Positions 1-11,024 are shown, numbered from the stretch's first letter. The stretch is DNA of 64,000 nucleotides from Acanthosepion lycidas (GCA_963932145.1 OZ010600.1:50249157-50313156); one strand, 5' to 3'. Numbers and translations: made by a program. The notes: generated by a model not told the origin, from the sequence alone.

Positions 1-130
1 TCTTTTTCTTTCGTTGTTTCTTTCTTTTTTCTTTGCTTTCTATCTTTCTTTCTTTCATTCGTTCTTTCGTTCGTTCTTTCGTTCGTTCTTTCTTTCAATT
101 CTCCTTTCTATTCTTTCCTTCTCACACACA
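1..130. repeat. (TTTC)n-type pyrimidine-rich simple repeat
   Basis: Imperfect TTTC/TTCG repeats fill the left edge, so the true start lies outside the window. Short open frames here are low-complexity artefacts. The next ~365 bases (131-496) hold nothing I recognise on either strand. Confidence 0.9.
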
Positions 131-496
131 CTCAAGTATGTGTTGTTTCTGTGCTATGTCTACGTGTGTATGTCTTTATAAGTTTACTTTGTCATTGATA
201 AAGTCTGTTTCCTGACCCGTTAAATGCCATGTCGATTAATGTCTACCGTTTTAAGTTTTCTTTCGTGTTTCGACAGAGCAATGATCATTTCGAGCATAAT
301 CGTATATGGGTCATTGGCATTACTTGTCGGAACCAACGTTTCCTTCCACAGAAACAAGTTTCTTCCTTTCAAATATCCCTCAACATCCAGTCGTCTGATG
401 ACCAAACATGTCCTAACAATTCACCCTTAAAAAGCTTAACAGAAAACTATACGTTCTACAAAATCACCAAATAGGTTTTATTTCATCTGTCCTATT

Positions 497-664
497 CAAC
501 TACAAAACAATAGAGATTTTTCAAGCGTAGCTTGGATGTGGCACAAGGTTGAAAGTATGGGGCATCCTGTGAGGATCGAACCCACTACTCACTAGTAATT
601 GTTCTGACAAAACAAGCTTGCTAGCCATTACACCACCTCGAGGTGCCCAACTACAAAATAATAG
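497..664 (-). mobile_element. tRNA-derived SINE with 17-bp target-site duplications
   Basis: Read on the minus strand, the element (514-647) starts at GGGCACC and contains a box A-like TGGTGTAATGG (rc of 625-635) and a box B-like GGTTCGATCC (rc of 573-582), the internal RNA polymerase III promoter of a tRNA-derived SINE. The body runs on through a CCTTGTGCCACATCC block. The flanks are near-perfect direct repeats: CAACTACAAAACAATAG at 497-513 and CAACTACAAAATAATAG at 648-664, with one mismatch. This is the target-site duplication expected of LINE-driven retroposition, and it implies a fairly recent insertion. A related truncated copy lies at 10913-11027. Family assignment (a cephalopod SINE) is inference. 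Confidence 0.85.
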
Positions 665-719
665 GCAACCAAACTGAATTACAGTGGATAGTAACTTATA
701 CAATATAATATTTACCCTC

Positions 720-1270
720 TAACTTCTTTCTTTTTTTACGTTAGACGTAATGTTAGGATTTTTTATTTTATTTTTTTATTTTTATTTTTTTTTTTTACGG
801 GGAGTAAACATTTCTTTTCAAGTATATGTCACTTCAGGATTTAAGCGATCATGGCTCTCTACAGATTCTTTTTTCTTAATACATTTGAGCCCTTACCACC
901 GCTCTACCGGTGGTAGAGAAAAATGACAATGTCCAGCCACCGGTTGAACAGTGGTAAAGAACAATGACGTAATGCCCAGCCACCGGCTGAACTGTGGGTA
1001 AACACCTGTAACTATTTTTATATCTACCATGAAACATTACATACCAATTATTTGCGAATTTTTTTACTCAGGAGCTCAGGTAGAAAGGTAAAAATTGTTA
1101 GTGAATGCACGGTTAATGTCTGAATTGCCATAGATTTTATAGGACATTTGCCTAATTTTAATTATCTTATACTGGCTTCTAATCCAAGACAAACCAATTT
1201 GACTTGCCATTTAACATTTAATTGAAAGATGAGTAAGAGATGGCTTCCTGCCTTTCCTAAATTCATTAGT
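720..1270. other. AT-rich stretch with a short ~48-bp tandem duplication
   Basis: Mostly poly-T/A-rich sequence without recognisable coding content. At about 905-1012 a unit with the core CAGCCACCGGYTGAAC is repeated in tandem, with a palindromic ACCGGT-type segment just upstream. Nothing else stands out. Confidence 0.5.
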
Positions 1271-1280
1271 TTGTAGTGAA

Positions 1281-1352
1281 GGCAACAAACTTAGCTGGAA
1301 TTTGAACCCGGCTCACCGATTGCACAATAACAGCTACGCTACCCACATATAC
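1281..1352 (-). mobile_element. tRNA-like SINE head, relic
   Basis: On the minus strand GTAGCGTAGCTG is followed about 25 bases later by GGGTTCAAATTCC, a good box B with a weak box A. It resembles a tRNA-related SINE head that has lost most of its body. A tRNA pseudogene is the alternative. Confidence 0.45.
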
Positions 1353-1761
1353 GCAGAGTAAACTATCAAAGTAGTATTGGATCAAGTTTACTTTTCGTCG
1401 ACTATTCCGACGAGAGAATAGCCAATGTTATGTTGAATTTAAATTGCAGTCTCTTTTCGTTTGCATATTTCTCAAAACGTTTTAAACTCAACCAGCTCAA
1501 GAAATAATACTTTTCATCTTGTTTTTCAATTACATTTTTTCATTACAGTACCTAAGGGTGGAGAAGTTAGATATTTACACCTATCTGATTCATCTTTCCA
1601 AAAATGATTCTTTGATGGCAAGAGCTTATACTATGCAATAATTATCATCGAAAATCAAAGCTTTTCCATGCTTTGTATTGATCGTGTTTTAAGGCTATAT
1701 TAGCGACACCAGATCCTGTTTAACTATCAAACGATAGGAATCTTTGTACTTCTTTTGCTTC

Positions 1762-3580
1762 AAAATAAAATGAAATAAATACTAGTCAAATTTAATGATA
1801 ATTACCAGTGCTTCATCTAAGAAATGCACACGACCTAAGACTATTACGTCGATTACTATTAAGTGTAAAGCAATACAAATAGGATAAAAGAAATACACAC
1901 CATTTCTATTGCTTTACACTTAATAGTAATAGACGTAATAGACTTAAGTTGTCTGGATTTCTTTGATGAAGCATTGGCAATTATTATTCATTTTTTTCTA
2001 GTATTTCTTTCATCTTATTTCTATTGCTTTACACTTAATAGTTATAGACGTAATAGTCTTAAGTTGTCTTAATTTCTTTGATGAAGCATTGGCAATTATT
2101 ATTCATTTTTGACTAGTATTTCTTTCATCTTATTTCTATTGCTTTACACTTAATAGTAATAGACGTAATAGTCTTAAGTTGTCTGAATTTCTTTGATGAA
2201 GCATTGGCAATTATTATTCATTTTTGACTAGTATTTCTTTCATCTTATTTCTATTGCTTTACACTTAATAGTTATAGACGTAATAGTCTTAAGTTGTCTT
2301 AATTTCTTTGATGAAGCAATGGCAATTATTATTCATTTTTGACTAGTATTTCTTTCATCTTATTTCTATTGCTTTACACTTAATAGTAATAGACGTAATA
2401 GTCTTAAGTTGTCTGAATTTCTTTGATGAAGCATTGGCAATTATTATTCATTTTTGACTAGTATTTCTTTCATCTTCTTTCTATTGCTTTACACTTAATA
2501 GTAATAGACGTAATAGTCTTAAGTTGTCTGAATTTCTTTGATGAAGCATTGGCAATTATTATTCATTTTTGACTAGTATTTCTTTCATCTTATTTCTATT
2601 GCTTTACACTTAATAGTAATAGACGTAATAGTCTTAAGTTGTCTGAATTTCTTTGATGAAGCATTGGCAATTATTATTCATTTTTGACTAGTATTTCTTT
2701 CATCTTATTTCTATTGCTTTACACTTAATAGTAATAGACGTAATAGTCTTAAGTTGTCTGAATTTCTTTGATGAAGCATTGGCAATTATTATTCATTTTT
2801 GACTAGTATTTCTTTCATCTTATTTCTATTGCTTTACACTTAATAGTAATAGACGTAATAGTCTTAAGTTGTCTGAATTTCTTTGATGAAGCATTGGCAA
2901 TTATTATTCATTTTTGACTAGTATTTCTTTCATCTTATTTCTATTGCTTTACACTTAATAGTAATAGACGTAATAGTCTTAAGTTGTCTGAATTTCTTTG
3001 ATGAAGCATTGGCAATTATTATTCATTTTTGACTAGTATTTCTTTCATCTTATTTCTATTGCTTTACACTTAATAGTAATAGACGTAATAGTCTTAAGTT
3101 GTCTGAATTTCTTTGATGAAGCATTGGCAATTATTATTCATTTTTGACTAGTATTTCTTTCATCTTATTTCTATTGCTTTACACTTAATAGTAATAGACG
3201 TAATAGTCTTAAGTTGTCTGAATTTCTTTGATGAAGCATTGGCAATTATTATTCATTTTTGACTAGTATTTCTTTCATCTTATTTCTATTGCTTTACACT
3301 TAATAGTAATAGACGTAATAGTCTTAAGTTGTCTGAATTTCTTTGATGAACCATTGGCAATTATTATTCATTTTTGACTAGTATTTCTTTCATCTTATTT
3401 CTATTGCTTTACACTTAATAGTAATAGACGTAATAGTCTTAAGTTGTCTGAATTCCTTAGATGAAGTATTTATAATTATTATTCATTTTCAACTAGTATT
3501 TCTTCCGTCTTTTTTCTGTTGCTTTACGCTTCATAGTAATAGATGTCTTGTCTGAATTTTTTTAGATAACGCTTTTGCAA
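1762..3580. repeat. 115-bp satellite array with an inverted copy at its left edge
   Basis: A unit anchored on GCTTTACACTTAATAG recurs at 1911, 2026, 2141, 2256, 2371 and so on every 115 bases to 3406, with a diverged last unit at 3521, giving about 14.5 copies. Central units (about 2600-3400) are almost identical, so homogenisation or expansion is recent, while the end units are diverged. Units at 2026 and 2256 share variants (GTTATAGACG and CTTAATTT) that the intervening unit lacks, an alternating 230-bp pattern. Positions 1762-1895 are a diverged reverse complement of the unit, so the array begins with a head-to-head palindrome. No long open frame crosses it. It may be the internal repeat of a terminal-inverted-repeat element or an independent satellite. 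Confidence 0.95.
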
Positions 3581-3714
3581 TGATTCCTTTTCAGAAAGTC
3601 TCTATTTCAAGTCTATGTCGATACTCACTAACGATCTTAGAATTATTCTCTGGTTGTTGCGATAAAACGCAACTAAAATTAAAATGAACAAAATAATATA
3701 TATATATTAGTTAG

Positions 3715-4080
3715 TATTATAATTATGGTTTTAAAAATATGATTCCTTCGCTACATAAGAGTTCTCATGTTTCAAAAACGAGAGCCGAAACCATCAATAT
3801 AATTATGAAAATTAAATTGAATTAAAGTTACAAGCCGTTTCATCCTCAAGCGAAAATTTAGAAATAACCAATTTTGAAATTTACGTATCGTTATAAGCGT
3901 GTTCATTCGTTACTATGGAAACGGCTGGTGTGACCATTTTTATCCACATATCCACATAATCTAAGCTCTACTACTGTATGGAGCACTGATTTTTTAAATT
4001 AAAGACAAAAAAACTAAGGAAACCTGGATTATTTACGTAACGTTTTCTTTCCTATTTTTCTACATACCTATTAGTTAGTA
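3715..4080. repeat. Interspersed repeat shared with 45.65-45.87 kb, containing a hammerhead-like half-motif
   Basis: 3715-3806 matches 45775-45870 in the same orientation (core CTACATAAGAGTTCTCATG, ending GCCGAAACCATC), and 3950-4075 matches the reverse complement of about 45650-45790 (core GGAGCACTGAT). In the first block GTTCTC and GAGAGC can pair, followed by GAAAC, then a short AT-rich run. This resembles stem II plus the GAAA of a hammerhead, but the CUGANGA half is degraded. Probably a Penelope-type terminal relic. Confidence 0.5.
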
Positions 4081-4099
4081 TATAGGTTCGCCTATGGCT

Positions 4100-4850
4100 A
4101 GCTTCACACTCCTTCCCGGTCTTTTGAACAGGAGTAGAGGTTTATCCTTTGTTTCCTGTTTAGGATTGGGCTTCCGATTTCTTTCTAAAGTCTACTTCAA
4201 CTCTATGATTCTAAAGTCTCCGAGTGAACTCTGAAATTTTATTCACTAATTAAATCTTGACTTCTAGAGTTATCTGCATAAACCCTATTGTCTCGACTCT
4301 CGATTAGTTGTCCTACGGCCATTGTTTACAGTGGGCGTTACTCCAAGAAAGCCTTACCAATGAGCATATCAAAGTACTATAGCCTGGCCCGAAAACTCTC
4401 CTGATTTAAATCCAATCGAGAATCTGTGGTCAATCTGCAAGGAACGACTTCGTGGAATGGATATACGAAGTGCATTGAATCATGTTTCATTGGAAAAATA
4501 CGAAAAAAAAAATAATAAGAGAATTATTCATTTTGTTTCAATTAATTTGCACAAACACATTCCTCCTCGGTCTTTAAACAGGAGTAGAGGTTCATCTATT
4601 GTTTCTTGATTAGGTTTCCGGTTCCTTCTAAAGTCTGCTTCAATTCTGTACTTCTAACGTCTCCGCTTAAACTCTGAAATTTTATTGTCTATTTATTTTT
4701 TATTTATTTTATTGTTTTGTTTACTTCAGTAGCAGTAGATAGAGTCGAGTATCGTCAGGTTCAAACTCCTCCCCTGTGCTTTGAACAGTAGAAGTTTATC
4801 CCTTGTTTCCTGCTTAGGATTAGGTTTCTGTTTCATTCTAAAGTCTTCTC
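4100..4850. repeat. Three direct copies of a ~130-150 bp low-copy repeat
   Basis: Blocks at about 4100-4250, 4556-4690 and 4760-4850 share the order GGTCTTT-GAACAGGAGTAGAGG, TTGTTTCYTG, TTAGG, TTCTAAAGTCT and, in the first two, CTCTGAAATTTTATT. The Tc1 relic at 4330-4500 separates copies one and two. No coding signal. Confidence 0.7.
4330..4500 (+). pseudogene. Tc1-family transposase, C-terminal fragment
   Basis: One forward frame across TGGCCCGAAAACTCTCC reads W-P-E-N-S-P-D-L-N-P-I-E-N-L-W, the hallmark SPDLNPIENLW block of Tc1 transposases that carries the last acidic catalytic residue, followed by a Lys/Arg-rich stretch (KERLRG). Tc1 transposases are about 340 residues long; here only about 50 residues around this motif survive and no start or terminal repeats are visible. 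A dead fragment of a DD34E DNA transposon. Confidence 0.85.
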
Positions 4851-4861
4851 ATTCTCTTTCA

Positions 4862-4935
4862 TTTCCAGTAACCCCCTTGTGTCTTAGTGGCATTGTCACC
4901 TTGTTTGGGGTGAATTGATTTAAAAAAATAATCGA
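4862..4935 (+). mobile_element. LINE 3'-terminal fragment (Jockey/BS-like family)
   Basis: Matches the 3' tail of the 60.7-62.9 kb LINE: GTAACCCCCTTGTG, then a TAGTGGC block, CCTTGTTTGGGGTGAA and a final A-run. Only the tail is present, as expected of an extremely 5'-truncated insertion or of a SINE sharing the LINE tail. Confidence 0.7.
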
Positions 4936-5099
4936 ATATACAGCATTGCCGAAGCAACCATGACATTGTAGGGATGGAAACAATGAATCTAATTATTTGG
5001 CCGTGAAAAATAATAACGCGTATTGACAACGAACAAGAGAAAATGTACAAAGAAATAACCTAATATAAAATAGAAAGTGTTTTAAAAAAAGAAAAAATA

Positions 5100-5440
5100 T
5101 TGTCTCCGTTTGCTTGCCTTAAGGTCATTCCAGAAAATCAGTTCGATTCTTGCCAGCCCCACTCCACCTCACCAACATTCACTCCAGAACCTCCTCATCT
5201 TTTCAAACGTCCATCTCTATCCTTCTTTCTTCGTGCGGCCATTAATGAAAAGCAGGTGCGAGATTTCGGGAACGAACGACTGGGGAAGTGGCACAGGCCG
5301 GCTAACAGCTGCCTGGAACTTCCTCCGGCGCGCATTTGTCGGCCTCATTATGGCTTATGTCTTCAGATTCGGAGCCTGTCAGTCTGTTAATGTACCAGGC
5401 ATGGGCCTGCATATGCAAGGAGTTAGAATCTAAACGCCCA
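5100..5440 (+). other. Locally GC-richer segment with two overlapping open frames, unassigned
   Basis: Composition rises well above the surrounding AT-rich DNA, and frames of 96 and 107 codons are open on the plus strand (5100-5390 and 5110-5433). I recognise no domain in either. There is no flanking duplication or poly-A, and they overlap each other, so at most one can be real. It could be a repeat fragment or an exon remnant. 5440-5800 holds nothing recognisable. Confidence 0.25.
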
Positions 5441-5802
5441 ACTATAATACAATGAGTAATTGGATAAGATACCTAACTTGTTTGAACACATTATATCGTT
5501 ATCATAACAGAATTAATACAGCTAAAAATGTGCTTTAATCATTATAAATTACTACAGATTTATTTTTCATATCACGTACATTGTTTACAGTAGTTATTCT
5601 ACAAATAAAACCAACTATAATTCTAAATCCTTCTCTTTTTATTATCTTTCAACTAATATAGTCTACTGCTTTCATGAGGTTGGTTGGTCGGTTCGTTGTT
5701 TTTGTATATCAGCCTGTATCGGTTATTCAAATCTAAATATTTTGTACTAACTTTTATTGGCTTCAGTTAAATATATTTTGAACGCATAAAATGTATTGCT
5801 GT

Positions 5803-6105
5803 TCATTTTGCATTAAAAAATATTGTTGGTAATTTTACTATAAATAGATATTCTGGTAATTTTACTATAGATAGGTATTTTGGTAATTTTACTATAAATA
5901 GGTATTTTGGTATTTTTTTTTTTATATAAAAATATATTGCTGGTATTTTTACTATAAAAATTTTTTTTTTAACTTTCAAACTGTTTTTTTTTTTTTTTTT
6001 TCGTGGGGAGATCACTATTTGAGCATGCCCAGGACCCAAACAGATGTTACCATCCAAAATCAGGATGGACCTAGAAAAACCGCAATAAAGAAGTGGTTCC
6101 ACGCT
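5803..6105 (-). repeat. Repeat with a tandem ~30-bp GGTAATTTTACTATAAATA tail
   Basis: Four or five near-copies of a unit (GGTAWTTTTACTATARATAG) lie at 5826-5960, followed by poly-T and a block whose reverse complement includes GGATGGTAACATCTGTTTGGG. The same organisation (header, then ACCAGCAATA-type tandem units) is seen at 43475-43960, 58870-59060 and, as header only, 41310-41395, so this is one interspersed family with an internal minisatellite. Family unknown. Confidence 0.6.
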
Positions 6106-6119
6106 ACTTGATGTAATTT

Positions 6120-6483
6120 ATTGTCATATCCCGCTTTCCTGTATAGCTTGCTTTCCTGTATAGCTTGAATTCTGAAATTTTGCCTTATCCGCCATATTTA
6201 CCTGATATCTCTCCTACGGATTATCACTTATTTAAGCATTTTGAGCTTTTCATACGCAATAAAACATTTTCTAATAAGGAAAAGGCAATCAAGCATTTGA
6301 ACTATTTATCACATCAAATGATGAGAAATTTTTAAAGATGGGATCAAGAAATTAGAGGTATGTTGGAGAACAGTCATTCATCAACATGGTGCCTATTTTA
6401 ACTAAATAAATTAGTTATTTAACATTTCAGAAGCATTTTATTGATTTACTCTAAAGTGCGTCATTTCATGTGTGACAACCTAA
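6120..6483 (+). pseudogene. Mariner element, 3' end with transposase C-terminus and right terminal repeat
   Basis: A forward frame near 6190-6260 reads PPYLPDISPTDYHLFKH after correcting small breaks. This is the (H)PYSPDLxPxDYHLF signature of mariner DD34D transposases, containing the third catalytic Asp. It is followed by a degraded tail and ends in GCGTCATTTCATGTGTGACA then ACCTAA and TA, a mariner-type terminal inverted repeat next to a TA target dinucleotide. No left terminal repeat is in range, so the element is 5'-truncated and dead. Confidence 0.85.
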
Positions 6484-7400
6484 TACTTACCCAAAAAATG
6501 TTTAAACGTTAAATTTCTTTTTCAAAGTATAAGCGCTATTGTTAGCAACAGCAAAAACCCAGAATGAAACAAAGTCTTTTATTCTCGGACAATGAATGAC
6601 ATGCTTTCTAACAGTTCAGAATTGATCTTATCTACTGTTAAAGGTTTTGCAGCAAAGAAAATATTCCAATTATGTACGTTTCTATTGATTTATCTATGTA
6701 GCAAATTGTTCGGAAAGTAATGTCATATTTAAAGAGAAATAACAAAAAGCTATTCAAATATAAGAAACCTGCAATATATTTTTTCAAGAACATAATTGAC
6801 ATTATTTGAAATTAAAATAAAAACCCCTAATATTCTATTCAATTCTTATTAAAAGAATTTAAGATAAAAAAAAATTATTTCATCATCTACATCAAAACTC
6901 TACTACCGTATGATCTTCGCTGGCAGCTTGTTGGGATAAAGTCAGACAATAAGTGATTTCTATTATCAACGACTTAAAATATCACAAAAACCTTCATGTT
7001 TGTCAAGAAAAAATGTTATTCAATAAACTAAGAAAGTCAAATTAAATTGTATTGTATTTTCTTGTGTATAACACGAAAAATATTTTGAACAAAAACTAAA
7101 GGCAAAACGTTGGGACGTTTTCAGAAATTTTTATTCAGCTTAAACAACGTCTTATTTGAAACAGCAAGATGGCAAGTGTCACAATAGATGAAACACATAT
7201 CTATAAGTCTACTATTCATCTATTCGTCTTGAATATTGCTACCATATATGACCCGGTGCTCCTGCTATATATTTAGAGAATCTTGGCAAAACGCAAAGAC
7301 GAATCAGCAATATTGGCTTCAATCCCTTTCCCACCATTGTAAAGATGCTTTCCAGTGTTTTTTTCTATAAAATGTTTCATGATAATTGTTCGAATAAATA
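6484..7400. other. AT-rich intergenic sequence with a diverged low-copy repeat
   Basis: The segment around 6520-6660 (AGCAACAGCAAAAACCCAGAATGA, split by substitutions, then TCTTTTATTC) resembles 10230-10390 and 11400-11470, which share GTCAAGAAT and AATGACMAAAG-CCARTAT. No coding content or RNA gene is visible. Confidence 0.4.
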
Positions 7401-7735
7401 TGTTACCTTGACTTTATGAATATAAGCGCAGTACTAGAATGGCAACAAGGTCCCATAGGTTTATAGTTGAATTGGCTAGATGTAACCGTAAGTTCTATGT
7501 TAACAGTTTCTTTTATTGCACAGTTCGATTATGGGACTCTCTTACAGCTTCTTGCTTTCCAGACAAGTTTGACCTTCAAAAATTTAAATGCAATGCCAAT
7601 CGTTATCTACTGCTTTCCTGATTACTCCTGATTAATGCTTCTGTTTTCTAATTCTCTCAAACTTAGTAACCCCTTATAACTTTACTGCCTTACATGGTGT
7701 AAATTGGATCATAAAATAAAAAAGTGTTATATCGG
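7400..7735 (+). pseudogene. LINE 3' end: reverse transcriptase ORF C-terminus plus tail
   Basis: The frame 7439-7621 reads ATRSHRFIVELARC, then VRLWDSLTASCFPDKFDLQK and NANRYLLLS before a stop. This is the conserved C-terminal end of Jockey/BS-like and CR1-like LINE ORF2 proteins (RSHPFxVE..., LWNSLP..CFP..., FK.NVNR.L). The 3' untranslated tail follows (AGTAACCCCTTATAAC, CTGCCTTACATGG) and ends in an A-rich run near 7735. Only the final ~60 codons are present: a 5'-truncated insertion. The same tail type occurs inverted at 9250-9330. Confidence 0.85.
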
Positions 7736-7919
7736 CAATATTTGTTCTTTGATAATCAGCTTAATTGAACGTCTTTTGTCTCAAAAGCAGGAAATATACC
7801 GAAATTAATTAAAAATGGAATGCACAAGATCTGTCTTGTTTTGATAAAAGTGAATGTTACGAGAAAGGCTTAACTATTGTAGAAAGGATATACTTTTTAA
7901 AAACTTTTTTCCGCTTCGA

Positions 7920-8720
7920 TTATTCACCCGTCCTTACCACTAAGGCAAGGTGCGACATAAGGTCGTTTTGGTTTTTTTTTTTAACGTGGATTGTCCATGT
8001 ACATGAATATGCATAGGAGCCAAGGGCAAAACTGCCCCGTCCTCACACCCCTGTCACTCTGGCATCGATATTACATTGACCTTACGTCTAAGTACAATGA
8101 CGAAGGCGCTGTCTCAGGGTTGAAATCCTCGGGAACATACGCTTTCTAAAACGAGAACATATACCGCTATTTATCGATCTCCCCACGAGGATTGAATGTG
8201 GCACAAGGCCGAGTTTAATGTGGGGTTCCCGAGCCCATAGGCTCGGCCAAAAATATAGCCTTCGAACCCGCCTAGGTGGGTCCAAGACCTGTCTACCTCC
8301 TCAGAGAGGAACCCGGACGAAGCTTTGCCGAAGGGCAAGGTTTCGTCCGGGTTCGACAGACGGCGTTGACAGGCAAAGACTGTCTGCCACTGTAACTTAA
8401 TACAGCTACCGAGAACAGATACCACGCTTTGATCCCTGCCTAAAGGCCGAAAAATGATTATTCATCTGACCTACCCGCAAGGTCGTTTGTAAGGTGGGAT
8501 TCCCATACACATAAATATGTATAGGGACTAAGGACAAGAATTGCCCTGTCCCCGAAACCACTGCCCCGCTAGCATCGATATTACACCGCGTCAACCTCTC
8601 TTAGTGCAGTGAGGGAGGTGTTGTCGCAAGGTTGGAATTTCCAGAACCGGTCGCTTTGTCCCATCTAAAAGAAGTCGAGAACAGATACTAGCCTTCATCC
8701 CAGCCAAAAGTCTTGGAAAA
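7920..8720. repeat. Direct duplication of a ~260-bp unit, the first copy split by a nested SINE
   Basis: Copy 1 (about 7945-8167 plus 8410-8445) and copy 2 (about 8460-8710) share, in order, a CCATRYACATRAATATG block, AAGGRCAARA-TGCCC, GCATCGATATTACA, a GTTGRAAT block and CGAGAACAGATACYR. Between the two parts of copy 1 sits the nested element at 8168-8409. I do not recognise the duplicated unit. Confidence 0.75.
8168..8409 (-). mobile_element. Hairpin-rich SINE-like retroposon, nested copy
   Basis: Flanked by CGAGAACATATACCGC (8152-8167) and CGAGAACAGATACCACGC (8410-8427), an imperfect target-site duplication. The body matches 46850-47061 (shared GTGGCACAAGGCCG, GGCTCGGCCAAAAATATAGCC). It has three self-complementary segments: GAGCCCATAGGCTC, AACCCGCCTAGGTGGGTT, and a long hairpin at 8311-8353 with arms AACCCGGACGAA / TTCGTCCGGGTT. 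Minus orientation is inferred from the shared CCTTGTGCCACATTC block of the tRNA-SINE at 514-647. No clear pol III promoter is visible. Confidence 0.65.
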
Positions 8721-8999
8721 TGGGAGCGATAATTCCTATGCCTATGAGTATGTTGTTTCATATTCCACTGTTTGTTGACATAAATTATCCAGTTTGAAAA
8801 CTTCAAAACATTCGAAAAAAACAAAGCTTATATAAAGTAGATAAGTAAACAACTCCGACATAATTATATCGCAATATAAATAGTGTACACTGATACGTGT
8901 AATGTTAAAACGTAAAATATTGCGATAATTTATGTGGATACGACATTGACATTTTAATGGATAATATGGTACAACCTAAAAAAAACTACACACGCATAT

Positions 9000-9250
9000 C
9001 TGTACTACGGTGTCGTAGTATACTTAAGGATGTAATTTATTCCTTTTTTAGGTTGAAAGACATGGGGCCATATTATACTTCAGAAACACGGGGTCTTATT
9101 ATACTCATTTATGTAATGTATTCCCTGGTTTTAGCTTCAGAAATACGGGATCGTATTATGCTTAAAGATGTAATGTATTCCCTGTTTTAGCTCTACAAAC
9201 ACGGGATCGTATTATACTAAAGGATGTAATGTATTCCGTTTTTAGCTTCA
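9000..9250. repeat. 57-bp minisatellite, ~4 copies
   Basis: ACGGGRTC-TATTATACT followed by GATGTAATGTATTCC and TTTTAGCTTCAGA recurs at about 9030, 9088, 9145 and 9201, spaced 56-58 bases. It lies against the 3' end of the minus-strand LINE fragment that follows. Confidence 0.85.
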
Positions 9251-9720
9251 GACAGTGTCATATTTATTTTTTAATCAGTATTACCCCATGCAAGGCAGTA
9301 AAGCCCCTAAAACACAAGGTGTTATAGAATGTGAAAGAGTTAGCAACAGAAACATTAATGATGAGCGGGAAGAGGAAAGAATGATCAGGAGGACAGTCGA
9401 TAGGTATTGATATTGCATTTAAATTTTTGAAGATCAAAGTTGTTTGGAAAGCATCGAGCCAGAAGGTAGTTCCACAAGCAAGAAGTGCAAGAAAAGAAAA
9501 TGTTGGCATAGAATTTCCGGCTAATCTAGCCAGCTCAACTGTAAATTGATGACATATCGACGCCAGTCTAGTACTGCGCTTAAATTCAAAAAGTCTACGT
9601 ACCATAGCGAAGAGCTCACACGAACAATTACTATGAAATTTATATAGAAGACACAAAAAGGCAACCTTACGACTTTAGGAAAGTGGCCGAAGCCAAGCCG
9701 GCAGATCAGGACCAATTAAA
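9250..9720 (-). pseudogene. LINE 3' end, minus strand (same family as 7.4 kb)
   Basis: The minus-strand frame 9656-9264 contains LFYKFHSNCS, STRLASICHQFTVELARL and then, after a break, CGTTFWLDAF and KNLNAISIPID. These correspond to the ARSHPFxVELARC, LWxSLPxxCF and FKxNVN blocks of the family with frameshifts. Downstream on the minus strand is a tail with GGGCTTTACTGCCTTGCATG and an A-rich end at about 9265. Dead and 5'-truncated. 9720-10130 shows nothing recognisable. Confidence 0.75.
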
Positions 9721-10581
9721 TAATATTGCTGATTCTTTGGATTTTATCAAGGAGCACCGCGCCATATGTGGCAGCCATATTCTAAGCTTGGACAAATGGG
9801 AGACTTATAGATATGAAAGATAGATTGTGGAAAGAATTATATTATACTGAAGTCGTATTATAGACATGATAAATATTTAATATTTGCTTCTTCATCTCAC
9901 TGACTTAACACCTTGAGATTTTAATTAATTCAGATCAGATTTTTAGAAATAAAACTTATGGAAGTAGGAATGAAGCCAATTCAATATTTAAGACCTTTTG
10001 GAGCTTCAACAAGGACTAAAAGAATGAATTTAATACTGTGCTTTACCATGGGTTAATACTAGAGATTACGGTCTTAGAAAATAAACTGAACTTTCATTAT
10101 ATTTAAACATATTTAAATCTACTTCCTATCTAGCTACTGAATTGTTGTTAAAGTCAAGCGATATGTTTTCAGATTTTAAAAAAATGCATTTATCTGACAA
10201 GAACTTAAAAAACAAAAAATTATTTGTCAAGAATATAATCAACATTATTAGCAATGACAAAAGACCAATATAAAATCTAATTCTTATTCTCCATGTTAAA
10301 AAAAAAATCTGGAATTCTGGAAGCAAAGAATTCTGATCGTGTGGAATTAAACCCATCTCTACCTTAAAAGGTTTTGTTACTAAGAAAGTATTCCACTATT
10401 CTGAATTTCTTTTTAACCGTCTGTCTAAATTTGCTCATATTTATTTATATATCAGGGTATCTGTCTCTGTCCTATCTATCATACTCTGTTCAATCTATCG
10501 TTATATCTCGACCAGTCTGTACATGTCTGTATGTCTCTCTATTCATATTTATGTCTGCCCCTCAGTCTGCCCTTGTTTGCT

Positions 10582-10587
<6 letters not shown>

Positions 10588-10631
<44 letters not shown>

Positions 10632-10681
10632 CCTATTTCAATCTGCCCTCATCAACCTATACATCTATCTCTTTCTCTCTC

Positions 10682-10769
<88 letters not shown>

Positions 10770-10771
10770 TT
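10588..10771. repeat. (CT)n then (TA)n
   Basis: CT dinucleotides (10588-10713, with interruptions) pass directly into TA dinucleotides (10714-10771). Long Leu/Ser and Tyr/Ile open frames here are artefacts of the repeat. Confidence 0.95.
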
Positions 10772-10865
10772 TAGTTAGTTGGATAGATGAGTTTGTGACA
10801 CTGGGTTTCACGTTCTCTGACGATCGAAGAGAGCGTGAAATCCAGGGTCACAAACTCATCAATCC

Positions 10866-10874
<9 letters not shown>
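10772..10874. mobile_element. Foldback element bounded by (TA)n on both sides
   Basis: Arms starting TAGTTAGTTGGATAGATGAG and ending in its near-complement fold back over ~47 bp each, with only a few mismatches. The apex holds CTGACGATCGAAG between 11-bp complementary segments (TTTCACGTTCT / AGAGCGTGAAA). (TA)n tracts abut both ends (10714-10771 and 10875-10909). The apex looks like a collapsed hammerhead core (CUGACGA plus GAA without a proper stem II), in line with better examples elsewhere in the window. Confidence 0.8.
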
Positions 10875-10911
<37 letters not shown>

Positions 10912-11024
10912 ATTTCCTAAGCGAGGCTTAGATATGACACATGGCCGAAAGTATGGGGCACCCAGTGAGGATCGAACTCACGATTCAGTTGTAACAGTTT
11001 TAGCAAGACCAGCTTGCTAACCAT

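Noticed and set aside
1902..3480. Possible CRISPR array
   Set aside because: Repeats are contiguous 115-bp units without unique spacers, in animal-type DNA; it is a satellite.
5110..5433. 107-codon frame in GC-richer DNA as a gene
   Set aside because: No domain, overlapped by another frame of similar length, no splice or promoter support; kept only as an unassigned segment.
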